64,000 bases of DNA from Prunella strophiata (Eukaryota; Chordata; Aves; Passeriformes; Prunellidae): assembly GCA_036583965.1 (NCBI GenBank), contig JAZBQD010000027.1, positions 23,133,001 through 23,197,000 of the forward strand, read 5' to 3'. Positions 39,517-54,000 of this stretch are shown piece after piece; within the stretch, counting starts at the first letter, position 1, and every line of letters starts with the position of its first letter. The notes under the pieces are model-generated. The model ran no database searches and was not told the DNA's origin. It was given only the letters and a program-made list of their open reading frames with translations. Position numbers and translations under genes: made by a program.

Positions 39517-42500
39517 ATCCCCATAAAGTATTAATCCATAACTTCACTCAGCAATATTCAATTTACCTGTTTTGTTTAGAATTCTAATTTTAGGGATCCT
39601 AATTTCAAAATAATTGTGGGCATTTTATAATTGTGGGGAAAAATTAAACTCTGAACCTGTCAGTTCCTTCAGGAAAATCAGAAACAATAATTAGCTATGC
39701 TGTAATTTCATCACTAAACCGATAATTTTCCAGACATAAGAGAGTCTTATTAAAGAATTCAGTCAGGGTTGTTAAGTTTTGTACTTTTAGAGTCATTCTG
39801 GTAATATATGAAGTTTGATTTTATACTCTCAGATACAGCTCCTAATATCTGCCTTTCAGTAAAAAGAATATCTTGTTTGTGCAATATGTTATGCATGGGT
39901 TGGCAGTAGGAAAAGAAAGACCCTTTCAAAACCACTATGCTTGATATTGAGGATAGATTCATATATTTTCATATGATTTGAAGTGGGCTGTTAGTGCCAT
40001 AGCACAGTAAAGCCATAAGGCCATTGCTCACTTAATGTTTGCCAGAGACACCATTGATTAAACTACCATACATTTGTCTTTCAGAGACCATGTCCTCACC
40101 AAGCTTTATCACCTGCATAATATCTGAAGTGTGTAACCTGACTGAAGAGAGAATCACTTATTTTCCTGTTTTAAATGCATTCCAAATTAAGAACTTGTAC
40201 TTTAAATTATTTTCCAAATTCTTACATGGAAATATGATAGAGATCAATTGATCCAGAAATTATATATCTAAAGAAGAATTGCTTCCAAGTTATCTGCTGT
40301 AGCCATCACCATACAAACCTCTTATGAATTTCAATATGAAATGCAGATTAATGCTGTCAAGAACTGGTAAAAGACTGTCATGCCACAAAACACAAGACAG
40401 TACAATGTCTATTTCAGAAGAATTACATTTCTTGAACCTTGATTTGGAAAACTGGGTTATTTCTGATGAAGTTATTTCTAGTAGCTATAAATTAGAGGTG
40501 AAATAAAAATTCATTTCTCCTTGCTATGTAGTGCCATGGAAACCTGCAAGAACATAGAGCTAAGAACATATTTCATATTTTCCCTGGAAACCTATCTGCA
40601 TTTGGGAAAAATGAGAAAGTCTGTGAGAAATGCAGACTCACAGGAAACACAGAAGGGTCTCATTTGAAATCACAGCTACCAGCACCTGTCATTCAACCCT
40701 GCCCAGGCTGAGGAGCAGCAGAGTGAATTCTGAAATGCTGAACCCCAGACTGGTGCTTTGGCAGCTGTCTCTGACTGATCAGCTTTGTAGCCAGTCTTGC
40801 TTTTATTACCTACTTTGCAGTGAGGAATTATGCTTAGTTATGATTATGGTTGCCCAATAATAAATACAGCAGATAAAAATCAAGCAATATGAGGACATGG
40901 ATAACTTAGACACATTTTGAAGTTTCAAAATTATTGAAAATTACTCATGAAGAAAGAAAATGCATCACCATTCAGAAGTGTCTTTGATTACAGGCATTTA
41001 AATTATTTAATTGACTGATTTCAGAGTTGCCAGCACAAGTTGAGTGCCCAGATTTGGGGAATCTTAATGGGATTTCCTTGTCTAGATAACTGCCTAAAAA
41101 GAACAGAGAGTCTAAATGCTTATAACAAGAAAAACAAAATGAGGAATTATTCACAACTGCAATTAGCCATGATCTTCCTCTCTAGCCAGTTTGCAAACTG
41201 CAGTTCATGACATGTTTACTGCTAAAACAAAGTTAAATTGTCATAGCACCTATGACAAGGACGGACAAACTGCTAAATGATGGAAGAGATGAAGGAAATT
41301 GGTGATTCCTTGATCAGATGATTTAAGCACTTCTTACACCTTGCATGTTTAACACCAGCTGCAGATTGCAGTGACATCTTCTGACTGTTCCCCATCCTCA
41401 GATTAGCCAAACTACACTGAAAGGGAGAGCTTGTTCTGTCACAGCGCTGCATCAGAATGGTCAAATATCCAAAACACAGCTTTTTCCTTTGCTGAACATC
41501 TTGCTGTAAACAGCTCTTTGTAAATGTAACAGGAAATTATATGTGAGATTTTATTTTTTGTTTTTTTTAAATGCTCACACTACAATCAACTGATTGGAAA
41601 GAAGTAAAACTCTGTATACAACTGGGAACAGAAGAAACTGCAGTGCAGAAAGAATTTCACCCAGTGGCAGCTTGCCACTGAAATTATGGTAGGCAATTAT
41701 ATAAAATGGACACTCCACGTAGAAGTTTGTTGCCAGTTTGCCAGCTCCAAAGGGCTGGCAATTGGCTTTGGCAACATTCAGGGATGTGTGCTCCTGCCTG
41801 TATAAAGTTCCTGGACTGGGAAATAAACCTGGGGAAATGATGGCAGCACACTGCAGTTTGAAATCATCCATATTCATTTTGCTGTGCCTCCATGCAGATG
41901 CAGGATGCTGCAAACACACATTGCTGGAGAGACTGAGATGTTTTAAAAGCCTTTAAAAGGCTTAAAGAAGAGAAGTGGCATATTCAAGCAGTGGAATATA
42001 TTCCAGAGTTTGCTAGGGGCCCAGGCTCCTAAATAACAGGGAAAAATACCTGAAACCAGAACCATATTCCCCTGCTGTTCAATGTGTTTCCCAGCAGGTT
42101 GTACACGAGAAAATAGGCTTCAAACTCTGCTTCTGGCTTAAACTATGGGAAGGTGATAAAACAAATCCACTCAAAGGCAAAATACTTCAGGATGAAATCT
42201 GAAGAGAAGCCAGCCTGACTCTAAAATCACACTTGAACTGTAAAACATAGGAGAGTTTTACCCATGAAACTTCACATCATTTTAATACCATTCCATCCCC
42301 AGATGAAGAACACAGGCTTCTAAACAACCAAATGGGAGAAGAATTAAGTATCAAATCCTGCACTCCTACAGATAATTTCCCTACCCTTTATTTCAAGGCT
42401 TACATGTTGATAGAACTGTTTCCAGGATCTTTATGGGAAATACTAATAAGAATTACTTTATTGAGCATTTTAATACCCCCCAGTAAGGCAACAGATACCA

Positions 42501-43430
42501 GACAATTCAGGGAAAATTCTTAGCCAATGACTTAATGAAAAAGCAACCTGGATGAGCAGTATACATGGAATACACTTTTATTTTTAGCCTTGAAAATGTT
42601 GCTGAGCTTTTGTTTGAGGTGGTTTTTTTCTGTAATATTTCGTGTGATACAATTGCTGAAATCTCTTTGAAAAGCTAGCCCTATTTAGGACAGGGAAGAC
42701 AAAAAGGGCCAAAGTGAAAGAGTTTTCATGTACAAATTTCTACAGGGATTAACAGTATCAGCAGTTTAACTGTTTGAATTGTCCTGAGGGCTTAGAGCAA
42801 AGCTGTTGTAATATTTCACTTCTCAGAAGTCAGCTGTCAGTATCATAATGATTACATGAAGTCACAATTGAACAATATGAACAATATTTCAAGGATTTGC
42901 TATTAGTATGCAAAACTCCATTATGTTACTGACAGTAAGTGATAGTTCTCTGATAGTAAACAGTTTTCAAGAGACACCCCTAAATTTCTAGCAATACCTC
43001 CTTCATTTTCATGTCAATTTGATGGATCTCTGTGCACAAAATAAGAAACATATTCAAATACAATTTAAAAAGACATTTTAAAGACAGCCAGCCTGAACAG
43101 CCTAATGGAGGAGTAAATAGAGATCAGGGTAGCAATAGTGACTACTAAATCTGACAGATAACTGTCCATGTTATCAGCAGCATCAAACCCAGTATTTTTA
43201 TCATACACAAGTGAGAGCTTTCCTCAAATGAGTTTACTAAAGCAGAAGCAGACAGGAGGATTTGCTAGCAGGTCAAGCCAAACCAAGAATATCTCCTTGG
43301 TCTTTGTGAGTCCTGCTCCTGTTTCCTCAGCTGTGCTTCTTTTCATAGACAAGGTCATTTATAGCAATAAACAAATGTGAGGTACAGCCACAACAAAACA
43401 TACCTACACTATTTTTTAGGTGGACTCTAG
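39517..43430. other. Intergenic DNA, no gene seen
   Basis: No supported gene. A 17-base inverted repeat, AAGCCTTT and AAAGGCTT around a single A, lies near 41946. The 114-codon minus-strand frame at 41575-41919 has no motif and is treated as chance. Confidence 0.6.
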
Positions 43431-43965
43431 TGCTGGCTTTGGCTGAGGTAGAATTCATTCTTTTCATAGTTGTTTGGTGCTGTGTTTTGGATAATTTGGG
43501 TGTATTTCAGTTATTGATTAAAGAATCAAGGCCTTTCCTGCTTCTCCTCACAGCCACAACAGTGAGAAATTGGCAGTGCACAACAAATTGGAGTGGACAC
43601 AGCAGATCCCAGCTGACCCCAGGGATACTCCACAGCACATGGCATCAAGTTCACTGCACAGAGCTGGAGGAAGGAGGAAGAACATTCAGAGCAATGGCAT
43701 TTATCTCCCCAAGTCTCCATTTCATGTGGTGGAGCCCTGCTTCCCTCAGGATGGAGGAACACCTGCCTGCCCACAGCAAGTGGTGAATGGATTCCTCCAT
43801 TTCCTTCATTTCTGGGGGCAGCTTTTGCTTTCCTTACTAAGCTGTCTTTACCTCAACCCACAAGTTCCCCCTTTTTGCTCCTCTGACCCTCTCCACCACC
43901 CCACCAGGATGGAGCAAGGGAGAGGCTCTGTGAGGCTCATTTCCTGCTGGGGTTAAACCAGGACA
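43431..43965 (+). mobile_element. Solo LTR of an avian ERVL-type endogenous retrovirus
   Basis: The segment runs from TGCTGGCTTTGGCTGAGG to CTGGGGTTAAACCAGGACA. It carries the known blocks of the bird ERVL LTR in order. AATTCATTCTTTTCATAGT is followed by a GTGTTTTGGAT block and CAAGGCCTTTCCTGCTTCTC. Next come GACAGCAGATCCCAGCTGACCCC-type sequence near 43600, GGAGCCCTGCTTCCCTCAGG near 43733, and CACCTGCCTGCCCACAGCAAG. The 3' blocks are CTGTCTTTACCTCAACCCAC near 43843 and CTGACCCTCTCCACCACCCCACCAGG near 43883. TATA-like and polyadenylation positions are eroded, and no internal gag or pol sequence flanks it, so it is an old solo LTR. Open frames of 82-128 codons over it are artefacts. The exact left end and the target-site duplication are unclear. 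Confidence 0.88.
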
Positions 43966-45004
43966 GCTCCAAGTAGTGCCTAAGCTCGTGCTGAGTTTGA
44001 ATGAATGTCAGAAATAGCTTTTAAAAGACAGGTAATCCAGGCAGTTCACTAGATTATGTTCCTTTTGTTCCACCAATTTCACTCCACCACACAGTTCTCC
44101 AGGGTCCCTTGGTGCTGAAGCACCTCCTGTCTTCAAAAAGTCTTCTCCATGAAACTAAGCTCTGGTTTAAGTCCTCTTGGGTAACCTAGGCAGGGATTGG
44201 ATTTGTTATAGAGAGCTGCCACTCCATTCTTATTGTTGTGAGAGAACTACATTGGCCTGAAGCAATCCCATGATCAATATGCAATATTTCAAGTACAGGA
44301 GATGGATGGTGCTCTGGAAACTGAGCCAGCAATGCACAACACTCTGGGCATCTACATGCAGATAGCAAACTCTGATTGTTCACTGCCAAGCCTTGTTCAA
44401 AGACATGGCTCATGTTTACAGCTCTACACCTTAGAGGCTGACTGCAAAGCCAGCCCCACAGATTATTATCACAGATCCCAGCAAAGTAAACTTCTGTGGA
44501 AACCCTAGAATTTAAATGACATTTTCCAAAGAGATCCCTCTTACAGAAGGTAAGAAAGATGTATGTAATAAGAGAAATTAAAAGAGAGTTTTAAAACAAT
44601 TTGTGCTGCCAAAAAAGCAACATTAGCCTGAACACTGTATAGGCTATAAAACTATTTTATAAGCACTAACAGAAATCCCATATTGTCTATTAAAAATTTA
44701 TCACCAACCCTAAAATTTTATTTCTTCTAGAGCATAAAGCATAATTGAAAGGAATAAACAAAGAAGAGTTAGGTTAATAGTGCACAGCAACAGAACAAAC
44801 TTCAGTCTAAAGACCTGTTGAAAGCAAGATAATGAATGTATTTTAAATCATGCTGTACAATGGGAATTTACTCAAAAGCGATATTGAAGAAGTGTTGCAA
44901 GGTTCATTTTCCAGGTGTTTTTATAGATAACAGCTTTTTACTGCATGTGCTGTATATTTTCTGGATTGAGTTTGACTCACTTCACTTTTTCTTGCTTAGA
45001 AAAT

Positions 45005-45026
45005 GGGGGGGGGGGGGGGGGGGGGG
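45005..45026 (+). repeat. Poly(G) run, 22 bases
   Basis: Twenty-two consecutive G residues, bounded by AAAT and TGTAA. G homopolymers of this length are rare in vertebrate DNA. The run can form a G-quadruplex and is prone to length error in sequencing and assembly, so the true length may differ. Confidence 0.9.
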
Positions 45027-45649
45027 TGTAAATTGATTCTACTGTATTATTTATTATTTTAAACACATCAAGGAACTTTCCTCCTAAGCTTAAGCATTGA
45101 GTGAAGGTGTTGAACAAGAATGATATGAGGCTACACAATTAATTTTATTTCAAAGACTGAATGAATCTGAAGCAGAGTTTGAGGGCAGAAACTGCCCTCA
45201 AATCCACACACTAGTTGTCTACTAGGCCAGTGCATACAGTGTTGAAATTATGAAGAGGAGAACTGACATTTGCAGATATAACAGTCATCTGGGAAATAAA
45301 TTGTCTGGTTGTTTAAGATTGTAGTTGTGCAAAACATTTCACAAAAACTATTCTGTGGATTAACAGAACACCCTGTTGCAGTGAGCAGAACAAAAGATCT
45401 ACAGGATCTTTTATAGAATAATTAACAAGCCATTCAAATGCATAAAATTCACACTTTTGTGCCATATATTCATATACAACACCATGTAAAAGTCACAGCC
45501 TTCTCCATTCTAAAACAAACCATGGCCATGGAGAAGAGGGAAAACACTGATGTGACATGAATTATTCAACTACAAGGAGAATAAATTCACTTTATTTAAA
45601 TTAAATAACTATTCAAGGACAGAGACCAGACCTGCTCCTCAACACACTA

Positions 45650-45762
45650 AGAGTTTTTATACAGAGTGCACTGAAATCTAATGACTATTCCAAAAACTAG
45701 CTGTGGGGAAAATGGGATTGTTCCCATTGACTTCAAAGCACCTTGGACCAAGCCCTAAGGAA
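45650..45762 (+). repeat. Relic of ancient dispersed repeat
   Basis: TTCCCATTGACTTCAAAG at 45721-45738 is followed by CACCTTGGACCAAGCCCTAAGG, the same core and tail arrangement as near 14.98 kb. An old interspersed repeat is the likely source. The left boundary is a guess. Confidence 0.45.
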
Positions 45763-48700
45763 GATTTGAAAGCCTCAAGGATGACAGAAGAAGACTTGGA
45801 TGAAAATAATTTACCATACTGGTATTTTTAAGGGGAGATAATAAGAGAAATTTTAAAACCAACACAAGAACAGCACAACAGTTGAGCAGCACAAGGGAGG
45901 TTTTAGAAGTTTAAAAAATATCCTTGTGGAAAGATAGTTACAGATAAAGGATAAGATATAGAGAAACACAAAACTATTTCTAGTAAGAGGGAACTGCATT
46001 CAGTAATTCGTAGTAGTCCTGATTAGAATTTTAGCATGACTTTTATCCTGAACTAGAAGGAAAAGGAATGTGAAACATGAATTATCCATGTGATCTGAAT
46101 CAAATTTTCATGTTGAATTCCCTAGTTTTTGCTGGCTTGTCCTACTTATTTCAGTAATTTAAATGTGTTCCACTAAATTAATTTTATTTAAAATAATCTA
46201 AGCTGGTTTTGGGTTTTTTTTATTTGCAGTATCACACAAACTCAGTGCCACTGTCACATCTCTTATGGTACAATGCAACCCTTTTGGAAAAAGACCAAAC
46301 CAAAGCATACAGAGGGCTAAATGCCTATTACCTGAAACAGCCTGTGTTTCCAACAGATCCTATTTCAAGGTAAATAAAGGTCCATTTAGCAGGGCTGGCT
46401 TTTAGTTAGCTGTACAATTTACCTTGCTGCAGGTCAAAGCTTTCAAGTTGTCACAGAATGATAGCTTGCATGGACTGTTTACTTCTTAATACAAGATATT
46501 ACACTGAACAAAGACAAAGCTACTTCTTCCTCAAGGTGCCTAGTAACTGCAAAAATATCATTAACACATGATACCACACAGCTTTCAAGGCAGATCAGTC
46601 CCATGGGTGCAACCCAGAGCCCTGCTGCTGCACAGGCTGACAAAAGGTCTGGCTATCAAAAAATCTTTATGTAACAGCTTTATAACAGAAGATATATAGC
46701 ACTGCAGGGAAAGTCTGCATGGAACTAGCTACTGATTGAAGCTGCAACCAAAAATGGGAAAGTCATGAATTTATTTCTTCCTTTTGCTGCTGGTTGGTTT
46801 TGAAATGTCATGGAAATCTCTTTTGCATCTCCCTGGCTGGCAGGAGTGACTCCTCCAGTGCTTGTGCAGCACCTGACAGGAGGGTTGAGAACAATGGGTA
46901 ATTTACTCCTTGAGTAGCAGCAGTTATATCCCAGTGGAGCAAACTCATGGGATGCACATAACTGGCAAAGAGCTGGATTCCTTCCTCAGCCACTGCATTC
47001 CTATACTTACAATTCTGTAACACATTTTTGACACTGAGCAGTTCAACCATCAAGTCTGTCACCAGCAGTTCCTGGTGGGGCACAGCCACTTTTACTAAAC
47101 AGCACTGAGAGAAAAAGTGTGAGCTCTTGGCAGAGGGGCAAAGCACAAGGGTGCTGCTCACCAACTCAGCCACTCCTCAGCTGGTCCCAGTGAAAATCCC
47201 AGTGCACAGCTGGGTGCTGAGCTGACAGCACATCACCTAGTGGAAGGAATATGCAGCTTGTGCCATTCTTAGGGAGTTTGAGAAGCACTGCAGACTCAAA
47301 GTCTCCTACACACAGGAGCAAAAGATTCCCCAAATGTCTCCACATGACATGTTCAGCTTTCATGGCTCACTGGGTGCATGCAATTGGATTCCTTCTGAAG
47401 GGGGTAAAGCAGCAGCTTTCCTTTAAAGCACCCCAGCATAAGGCTGGCTAGCACTGTCAGCCACTGTGTACCTAATGCCTTCTTCCCTTCAGAAACACTC
47501 AAGCTATATGTTCATGTGGTGACAGTGGGACAGGGGTGACAGCAATCAGAATAAACACCTGTATCACATAAAATAAAGACATGCATAGTCCCAGCAATAA
47601 CTGCCTCGATGTATTTACAATTCTGCTATGAAATGCCTAATGTAAATAAAGCCACACTTTGACTAACTTCAAACTGTGCTACATGGCAAATTCTGGGTCT
47701 CTGTGACCATTTCAAAATTTGGCATCATTGGAGTAATAACAAAAGATGCAAAAGTAATTAATAAGAGCACTTTTTTCCTTATTTGCTCTGATTATTTCAG
47801 AGGAGTACTAGGTAACAAATGCAAAAAAAAAAAGTATTATTCAGAGATGAGTGGAAAATTCCCATTTGAGTTGGGACCCGTGCTTATGTGGAACACATTT
47901 TATTTAAGATAGTGACATTTTCTACTCAGGAGAACCAGTTTCAAACTGAAGCCTCACTACGAAATTCTGGGTTTAAATCAAGTTATGAGTGACAGCCATC
48001 CCTTATGTGCATTACTCTTCTGAATATTTTTTTTCAATGCCTAATCTTCAAAGATTACACAAAGACTATTTTCTTGTTTTATGGTCTTTTCCCCTCTTCA
48101 TTGTTCTTCACAAAACTTCTTTTTGTCCAGAGACATTGTTTGGTCTAAAAGTTCCAGACTGCTGTAATTTGCCTTGCTGGGACATCCTAATTTTCTACTC
48201 CTTCCTCAGACATCCAGGACCTGACTCCCATTTAATTCCCACCTAGTGATACTGTGGTTAACCAGTCCTAAAGAACTCTGCCATGGTTTATAGAGTGGAA
48301 CTCTGCAGCACCGCATCCATGAATTCACTGTAATTGCTCCCAAGCTGCTGGCTGGATTTTTGGGACTGCAGTTAGAGGGGTGTCCTTCTGAGGACAGCAG
48401 GGAGAGGCACTGCCCAGGACATGCTGAATCACTGCTCACCCAAAGCATGAATAACACTGACAAAAACAAAGGCTTCAAACTGAAAGGCTAGGAAAAATTA
48501 AACAGTAACAGAGACCTTCAGAGGAAGATCAGAGAGGGATTCCTATGACTCAGTTTTATGAAAGATGTGAAATATTCCTACAGTGAACACTTGAAACTAA
48601 CAGGAAATTTCTACTCCTTTGAAACATGGGACCCTTTACCATCATGCCCCCTTTCTGATAAATCAGCCTCAGATTTCCTGGTATTTCAGGCAGCCATTGA

Positions 48701-50859
48701 TGTAAGAATGGAAAGCAATTTTTACTTCATAAATTAGGACCTTACCTATGGGTCTGTATTATAAATAAGGAATATGTGAGCCTGCATATGGCTTTCTTCA
48801 TCCCTATCCTTTGAATCACTGAGAAGTAAATTTCCAGGGGAATTTATCTATACCCTAAGTCATTCCTTGGACAAGCAGTGAACAGTCTAAAGGTAAAAAA
48901 ACTGCTGACTGCATAAAAAATTCATTGCATAGCAAACACAGCCTCCAAAGCAGCAGCATGTTCACAGGCTATTCTTAGTCAAGACAAAGGGTAGGTTCAC
49001 AACCAGGACAAAGACAACTGGGCACCACAGCTTGTTCAAGCAGCTGTGCAACAAAGGCCTTGTGTGGAGATTGTTTTCACTATTTCACCAATAAATAAAA
49101 TATTTCCTGTACTGACACAAGAATCCCTGGGTCAATGTCTCAGGTCCTTTTGCAGTGGCCTGTACTTGCTTTATCATGAAACAAAATGCAAATTGAAAAT
49201 AAGAAGCCCAGAACTGGCATAATGTAAGGAAATGAGAATTACCTTCTCTGCAGTTAAGACCACATCAGCACTATGTCCAGTTTGGTTCTGCAAAGTCATT
49301 GTGAATTTTACTGCTTGAAGATGCACAATCTGAGTATACTTCTAATACAATATTCCTGAATTAAGTTAATGTGTATTTACACATTTTAGATAGCTTAATC
49401 CATAACACAAAAGAAGTTAAATGGTTAAAGAGTTTGAGGTTGATAGAACACTTCTTTTCCTCTATCACTTTTCTGTTAACTACATTAATGCAAGTCCCCA
49501 GATGACTACTTTCCAATTGAACAAGACTACAGAAACATTTCATTCAAGAATAAAAATCTTTACATAGAATCACTAAGTTTAGTGGCCATAACAAGACAGA
49601 ATGACTGCCTGTGTACTTGTACTTATGTGTTTAGTGAATACTGAATTTTTGAAGGGTCTTAGCAAAGGATCACATTTGTAAACATTTGTGTTCATTCAAG
49701 GAAGAGGAGACACTCCCACCTGCTTTGCAGCACACCAATGGACCATGGAGGGACCCATCCATTTGTCATCCAGAACAGAGTATGACAGAGAGGAACTTCC
49801 ATCAGCTTTCCAACAAGAACCAGAGTGATCCTGAAGTCACAACTAAACGTGCCAACTAAATTGTGTGAAAGGAAAATCCTAGTAATTCCCAATGTTGATG
49901 TAGTAGCACTGAAATGCTAATCTGGACATTAATTAATGCTAAATTAGTTACAGTGGAATGAAATTACATCAACATGAAAATCAAAGGAGCTAAGTGTAAT
50001 TTGCCACATAAGATAAATATTTCTACTTTACATGGGAATTGTAACAAGTGATTTTTATGTCAAATTAGTTGATGCCAAATAACAGTGAAATTCCCTTGGA
50101 AGTGAATATTACATTCACATTACTTTCAATAAAAATCCTAATTGCACTGTATGCTGTTAACATAAGAATAAGATTCCCACAGCCTGTACATGGAAACTCA
50201 AAATATCATATCATACATTGAGGGTAAAGCAATATAACCCCACAGTCCAGAAAAAGGGTGAAATAGGAATTTTAAAAGCTCTGCCTATATTTTAGTTGTC
50301 AAAGTACCTATCATCCTAAGTGGAGGCTTTCATCTTGCTGAACAATTTATATTAGCTTAAAGCACCTAGAAATATTCTTGGCAGTTCATACTTGCTTTGA
50401 CTTATAGAATCTACTGAAATGGGTATGGGGGTAAAACAATGTCTCACTGCAACAATATTTGACTTCAAGTGGTGATTATTAAAAACATATTCTAGCTGAT
50501 ATAAAATGAAGAACTGTAATCAAGGGAGATAAGAATTTTGAAATAGTCTATATCCTTAGCAGCATATATATAACCTGCCTCATAGGCAATATCTAGACCT
50601 TATGCACTATTTACTGTTATTATATAAAGAATCCAAAACCAGAAATTCTACAGTTGTGCACACCCCTGCCTGAATACAAGCACATGTTTCCAAAAGAACT
50701 TCCCTTGTTAGTATTTGTGCAGCAATTATCCATTAAATTCATTAATGGATTTGATGCAATTCTAGGCTAGAATAGGTATCCAAGAGGCATGGGATGAATC
50801 ATCTCCTTCAGTTTTCAATTGGCTGCAATGGGAGCCCAGTCAGAATTTGAGGAGTCAGA

Positions 50860-51005
50860 TTCCACTTTTACTCTGGAATTTCCCACTAACAGTGAGATGT
50901 CCAAGCCCAGTTTTATTAGGGTATATAATTCCTCACTCCTCATTCAAAAATCTGACTTACATTCCCATTGACTTCAGTGAGCATGAGTGATTAATGAGCC
51001 TTAAG
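50860..51005 (+). repeat. Relic of ancient dispersed repeat
   Basis: ATTCCCATTGACTTCAGTGAG at 50961-50981 carries the shared core. It is preceded by AAATCTGACTTAC and followed by CATGAGTGATTAATGAG. The match to the other copies is confined mainly to the core. Confidence 0.4.
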
Positions 51006-54000
51006 GTTCAAGTGGAAAAACAGAATCACCTGGCAGTGGGGCAATCCATCCATCATCACCATGGATTTAGACTGCTCCAAAGAGTTTAAGGTTTTTTGAG
51101 AAGAACTACACACACTTGAGAACACAACACACTGCCTACAGAAACATCCTCATCCACTTCCAATTTAAGGGTCTCATTTATTTTGCCATTGTAACTTAAA
51201 AAATGAAGAACTGATCTCCCCAAGCCCCTCAAAAATAACTTACAATTTAATGATTAAGGTATCTCTGCTATTTTCATGCAAATTAGAATTACTGAATCCA
51301 TAACTCAAAAAGTATCACAATATTCCTCATACAGTATTCTGAGTAAGACACTGACCTACAAATCTGACTTGGCTTTGTCCCTTAAGTTTTATTCCACTTA
51401 GTAAGTTACTCCTTTCTAGAATCTCCTCTTACCTGGAAATATGAAAATAACTGCTTAAAACCAGATGTGATTAGCACATTCTGTTGAAAATTCTATCATA
51501 ATGAGCTGAAAAAGCATTCTTGAGTCAGATAAAGTTTTTTATCAACCTAGCATAAACTAAATTACATTTGAATGGTACCATTTTTTAGAATAAACCTCAC
51601 TGGAGGATGTTTTTAAGTCAGTATAGACACTTATCCTACATCCCTTTCTTATAAATTAGATATGCTTTTGAAAAATGAAACCAATATTTTAGACATGCAA
51701 ATATACACTTCTCTTTAATCAGCAGGCTTCCTTTACTCAAACAGTTTGACTAGAAAGCATTACAGGAAGTACACAATAGGGACAGTTTTCAACAGTTTAT
51801 GGCACCAAAATGGACCTTTGCACCTGTCTGAAAGAGAGAGTGGATTGGGCACCTGCAGAATATTTTCAAAGGAAAGTGCAAGCGGTGTTTGCTGTATAAT
51901 TTTACTATGCAAGCATGAAGATTGTCACATAAATCACAGATTATCCTTCAATCTCTACATAATTGTGCTTTGAAAATCTACAACCCTTCCTTTTACAAAC
52001 AAAACAGAGGGCCATATTTTTTTCCTTTATTCCCATTACTTCATGTCATTCTGGACCTGCAGAAGAGCTATAAACTGGGATTAACAGGTTGGTTGGACAG
52101 GTTTATAGCTGCTTTATATCCTTGCAATAGTAGATATCAAGCAAAACATAGTCAAATTTGAGCCTGAGGCTCTAAACATTATTCCAGATACAGAGGTAAC
52201 CTTTTAAATGTGGCACGTATAGCATGTCTGCCTAAGGCTGCAGACAGCTTGAAACAGTCATGTGGCAAGGTATATATTATTTCTTTCATCTCAATGCAGT
52301 ATTAATTCATGAAACTCATCTGGCTGGATGTTAGCCCAGTTAACTCCTTAAGTGCTGATGGTTTCATTTTCTGGCTTATTTATCTACCAAAAACATAAAA
52401 GTAATGAGGAAAACCTTTGTAGTTTCTAACTAATTTGAACAGTTAAGCATCTGAAAAGTCCTACAATTCAAGCTGAGGTGACAATAAAACAAGACTATCC
52501 AACAAAAAATTCATAGTCAGGATAATTTGTTAAACTCTGATCACACCAGTCTTTAGAGCACCAGAAATGTCACACAAGAACAATACCTGTCACACCCACA
52601 GTGATGTGTGCCCAACATCCACTTGGAGTAGACAACAGAAAACCACTGGAATTTACATAAATTCAGTTGGAGTTAATTACTTGCTGGTGAGGCTGAGTTC
52701 AGTCATATTTGGTGAACCAAGTTCTGACAGACCTTCCTGTCAGAGCAACATCTCTACAAATGCAGCATTTACAGTTGACCTGTGTATACAACAGGATCTT
52801 TCTGATCTGTGTCAATGTATTTGCTCTATCTATTTGTTATAATCCAGTGGGAAATACTGGGAGAAAAACCAGCAAAGATCCTGGTGTATATGTTCAGGTT
52901 TACAATTTATAGGATGAGTAAATCACCTCTTCCTTCACACCCTGCAGTTATTTCCCAAACATGAATGCTAATGGATAGAGAGATGAGGCTTGCTGGCCCC
53001 TACCTTTCAAAAAGCACATCTATAAATAATGATGGAAACTGCCATCCTTGGTTGGTCTGTTTGCTATCCAACTAAAGCTGGCATATTAAAAAGACTGAGA
53101 ACTGAAAGTGGAAAGGACTAGAAGCATATTTTCTCTCTTCACCTACCCAAACAACATTCACCAATGTCTCTCTCAGCTCCATTCCTAACCTGAAGTAAAA
53201 CTGAACTAAAAATAGTACTATTAATATTTTTAATAAATATGCATTTTCATTTAATTTCTTGGAGATTGCTCATTTAGTATCTCTGGGACCAAGCTAAAAG
53301 ACATTAGTGTCAATAGATTAAAAAATATTTTTTACCATTTAGAATGTTGGATATTTCCTTAAAATTCTTGCTTCAATCAAACACTGAGATATTAACTCTG
53401 ATTTAAAATCACTGGATGCAGTGGGAGAGTTTACAAATATCTCCATGCACTTTTGCTTAGGTCCTAAATGCAAAAACCAAAACAAAGCTCCAGGTAGCAC
53501 ACTTAGAACATAAACAAGCTTAACCTAACACATACATCCTGCACACACCCCCTGAAAGTTTTAATCAGTAATAAACCAAAAATGAACTGCTATTGGCCTG
53601 TCATGGTAATTTTTAAAAACTCAAGATGTGTAAACAAGTTTAATAACATTTTTTTGCTGCTAATATGTACTTCAGGCACAGAGTAGGTATTCATTAAATC
53701 TACCAACAGAAGGTAAGGCCAGCCACCACTCCTCCCATTTAAGTTCATGTTTTCTTAATAAAAGGTACTTTCAGTCATTTTATGAGAAACAGAGATAGGA
53801 ATTTATTACTATGAGAGCATACAAAAATGTAGAAGCATACAATTATTTGCTCTTAATGCTCTTCCAAGACAAAGAATTAATAACTGCCTGTGAATACGTC
53901 ATGCAGGTTACTTTTAAATGCACAAGAACTTTTTGGAAATAGATATCTTCAAGCAAAACAGCTTGGGAGGCTATATCAGATTTGTCTCAACATTTCCATT

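Noticed and set aside
43430..43956. Overlapping frames of 82-128 codons
   Set aside because: They lie inside the ERVL-type LTR, which is non-coding.
46808..47173. 121-codon minus-strand frame
   Set aside because: Looks less biased than other frames but matches no family I recognise. Several frames of this length are expected by chance.
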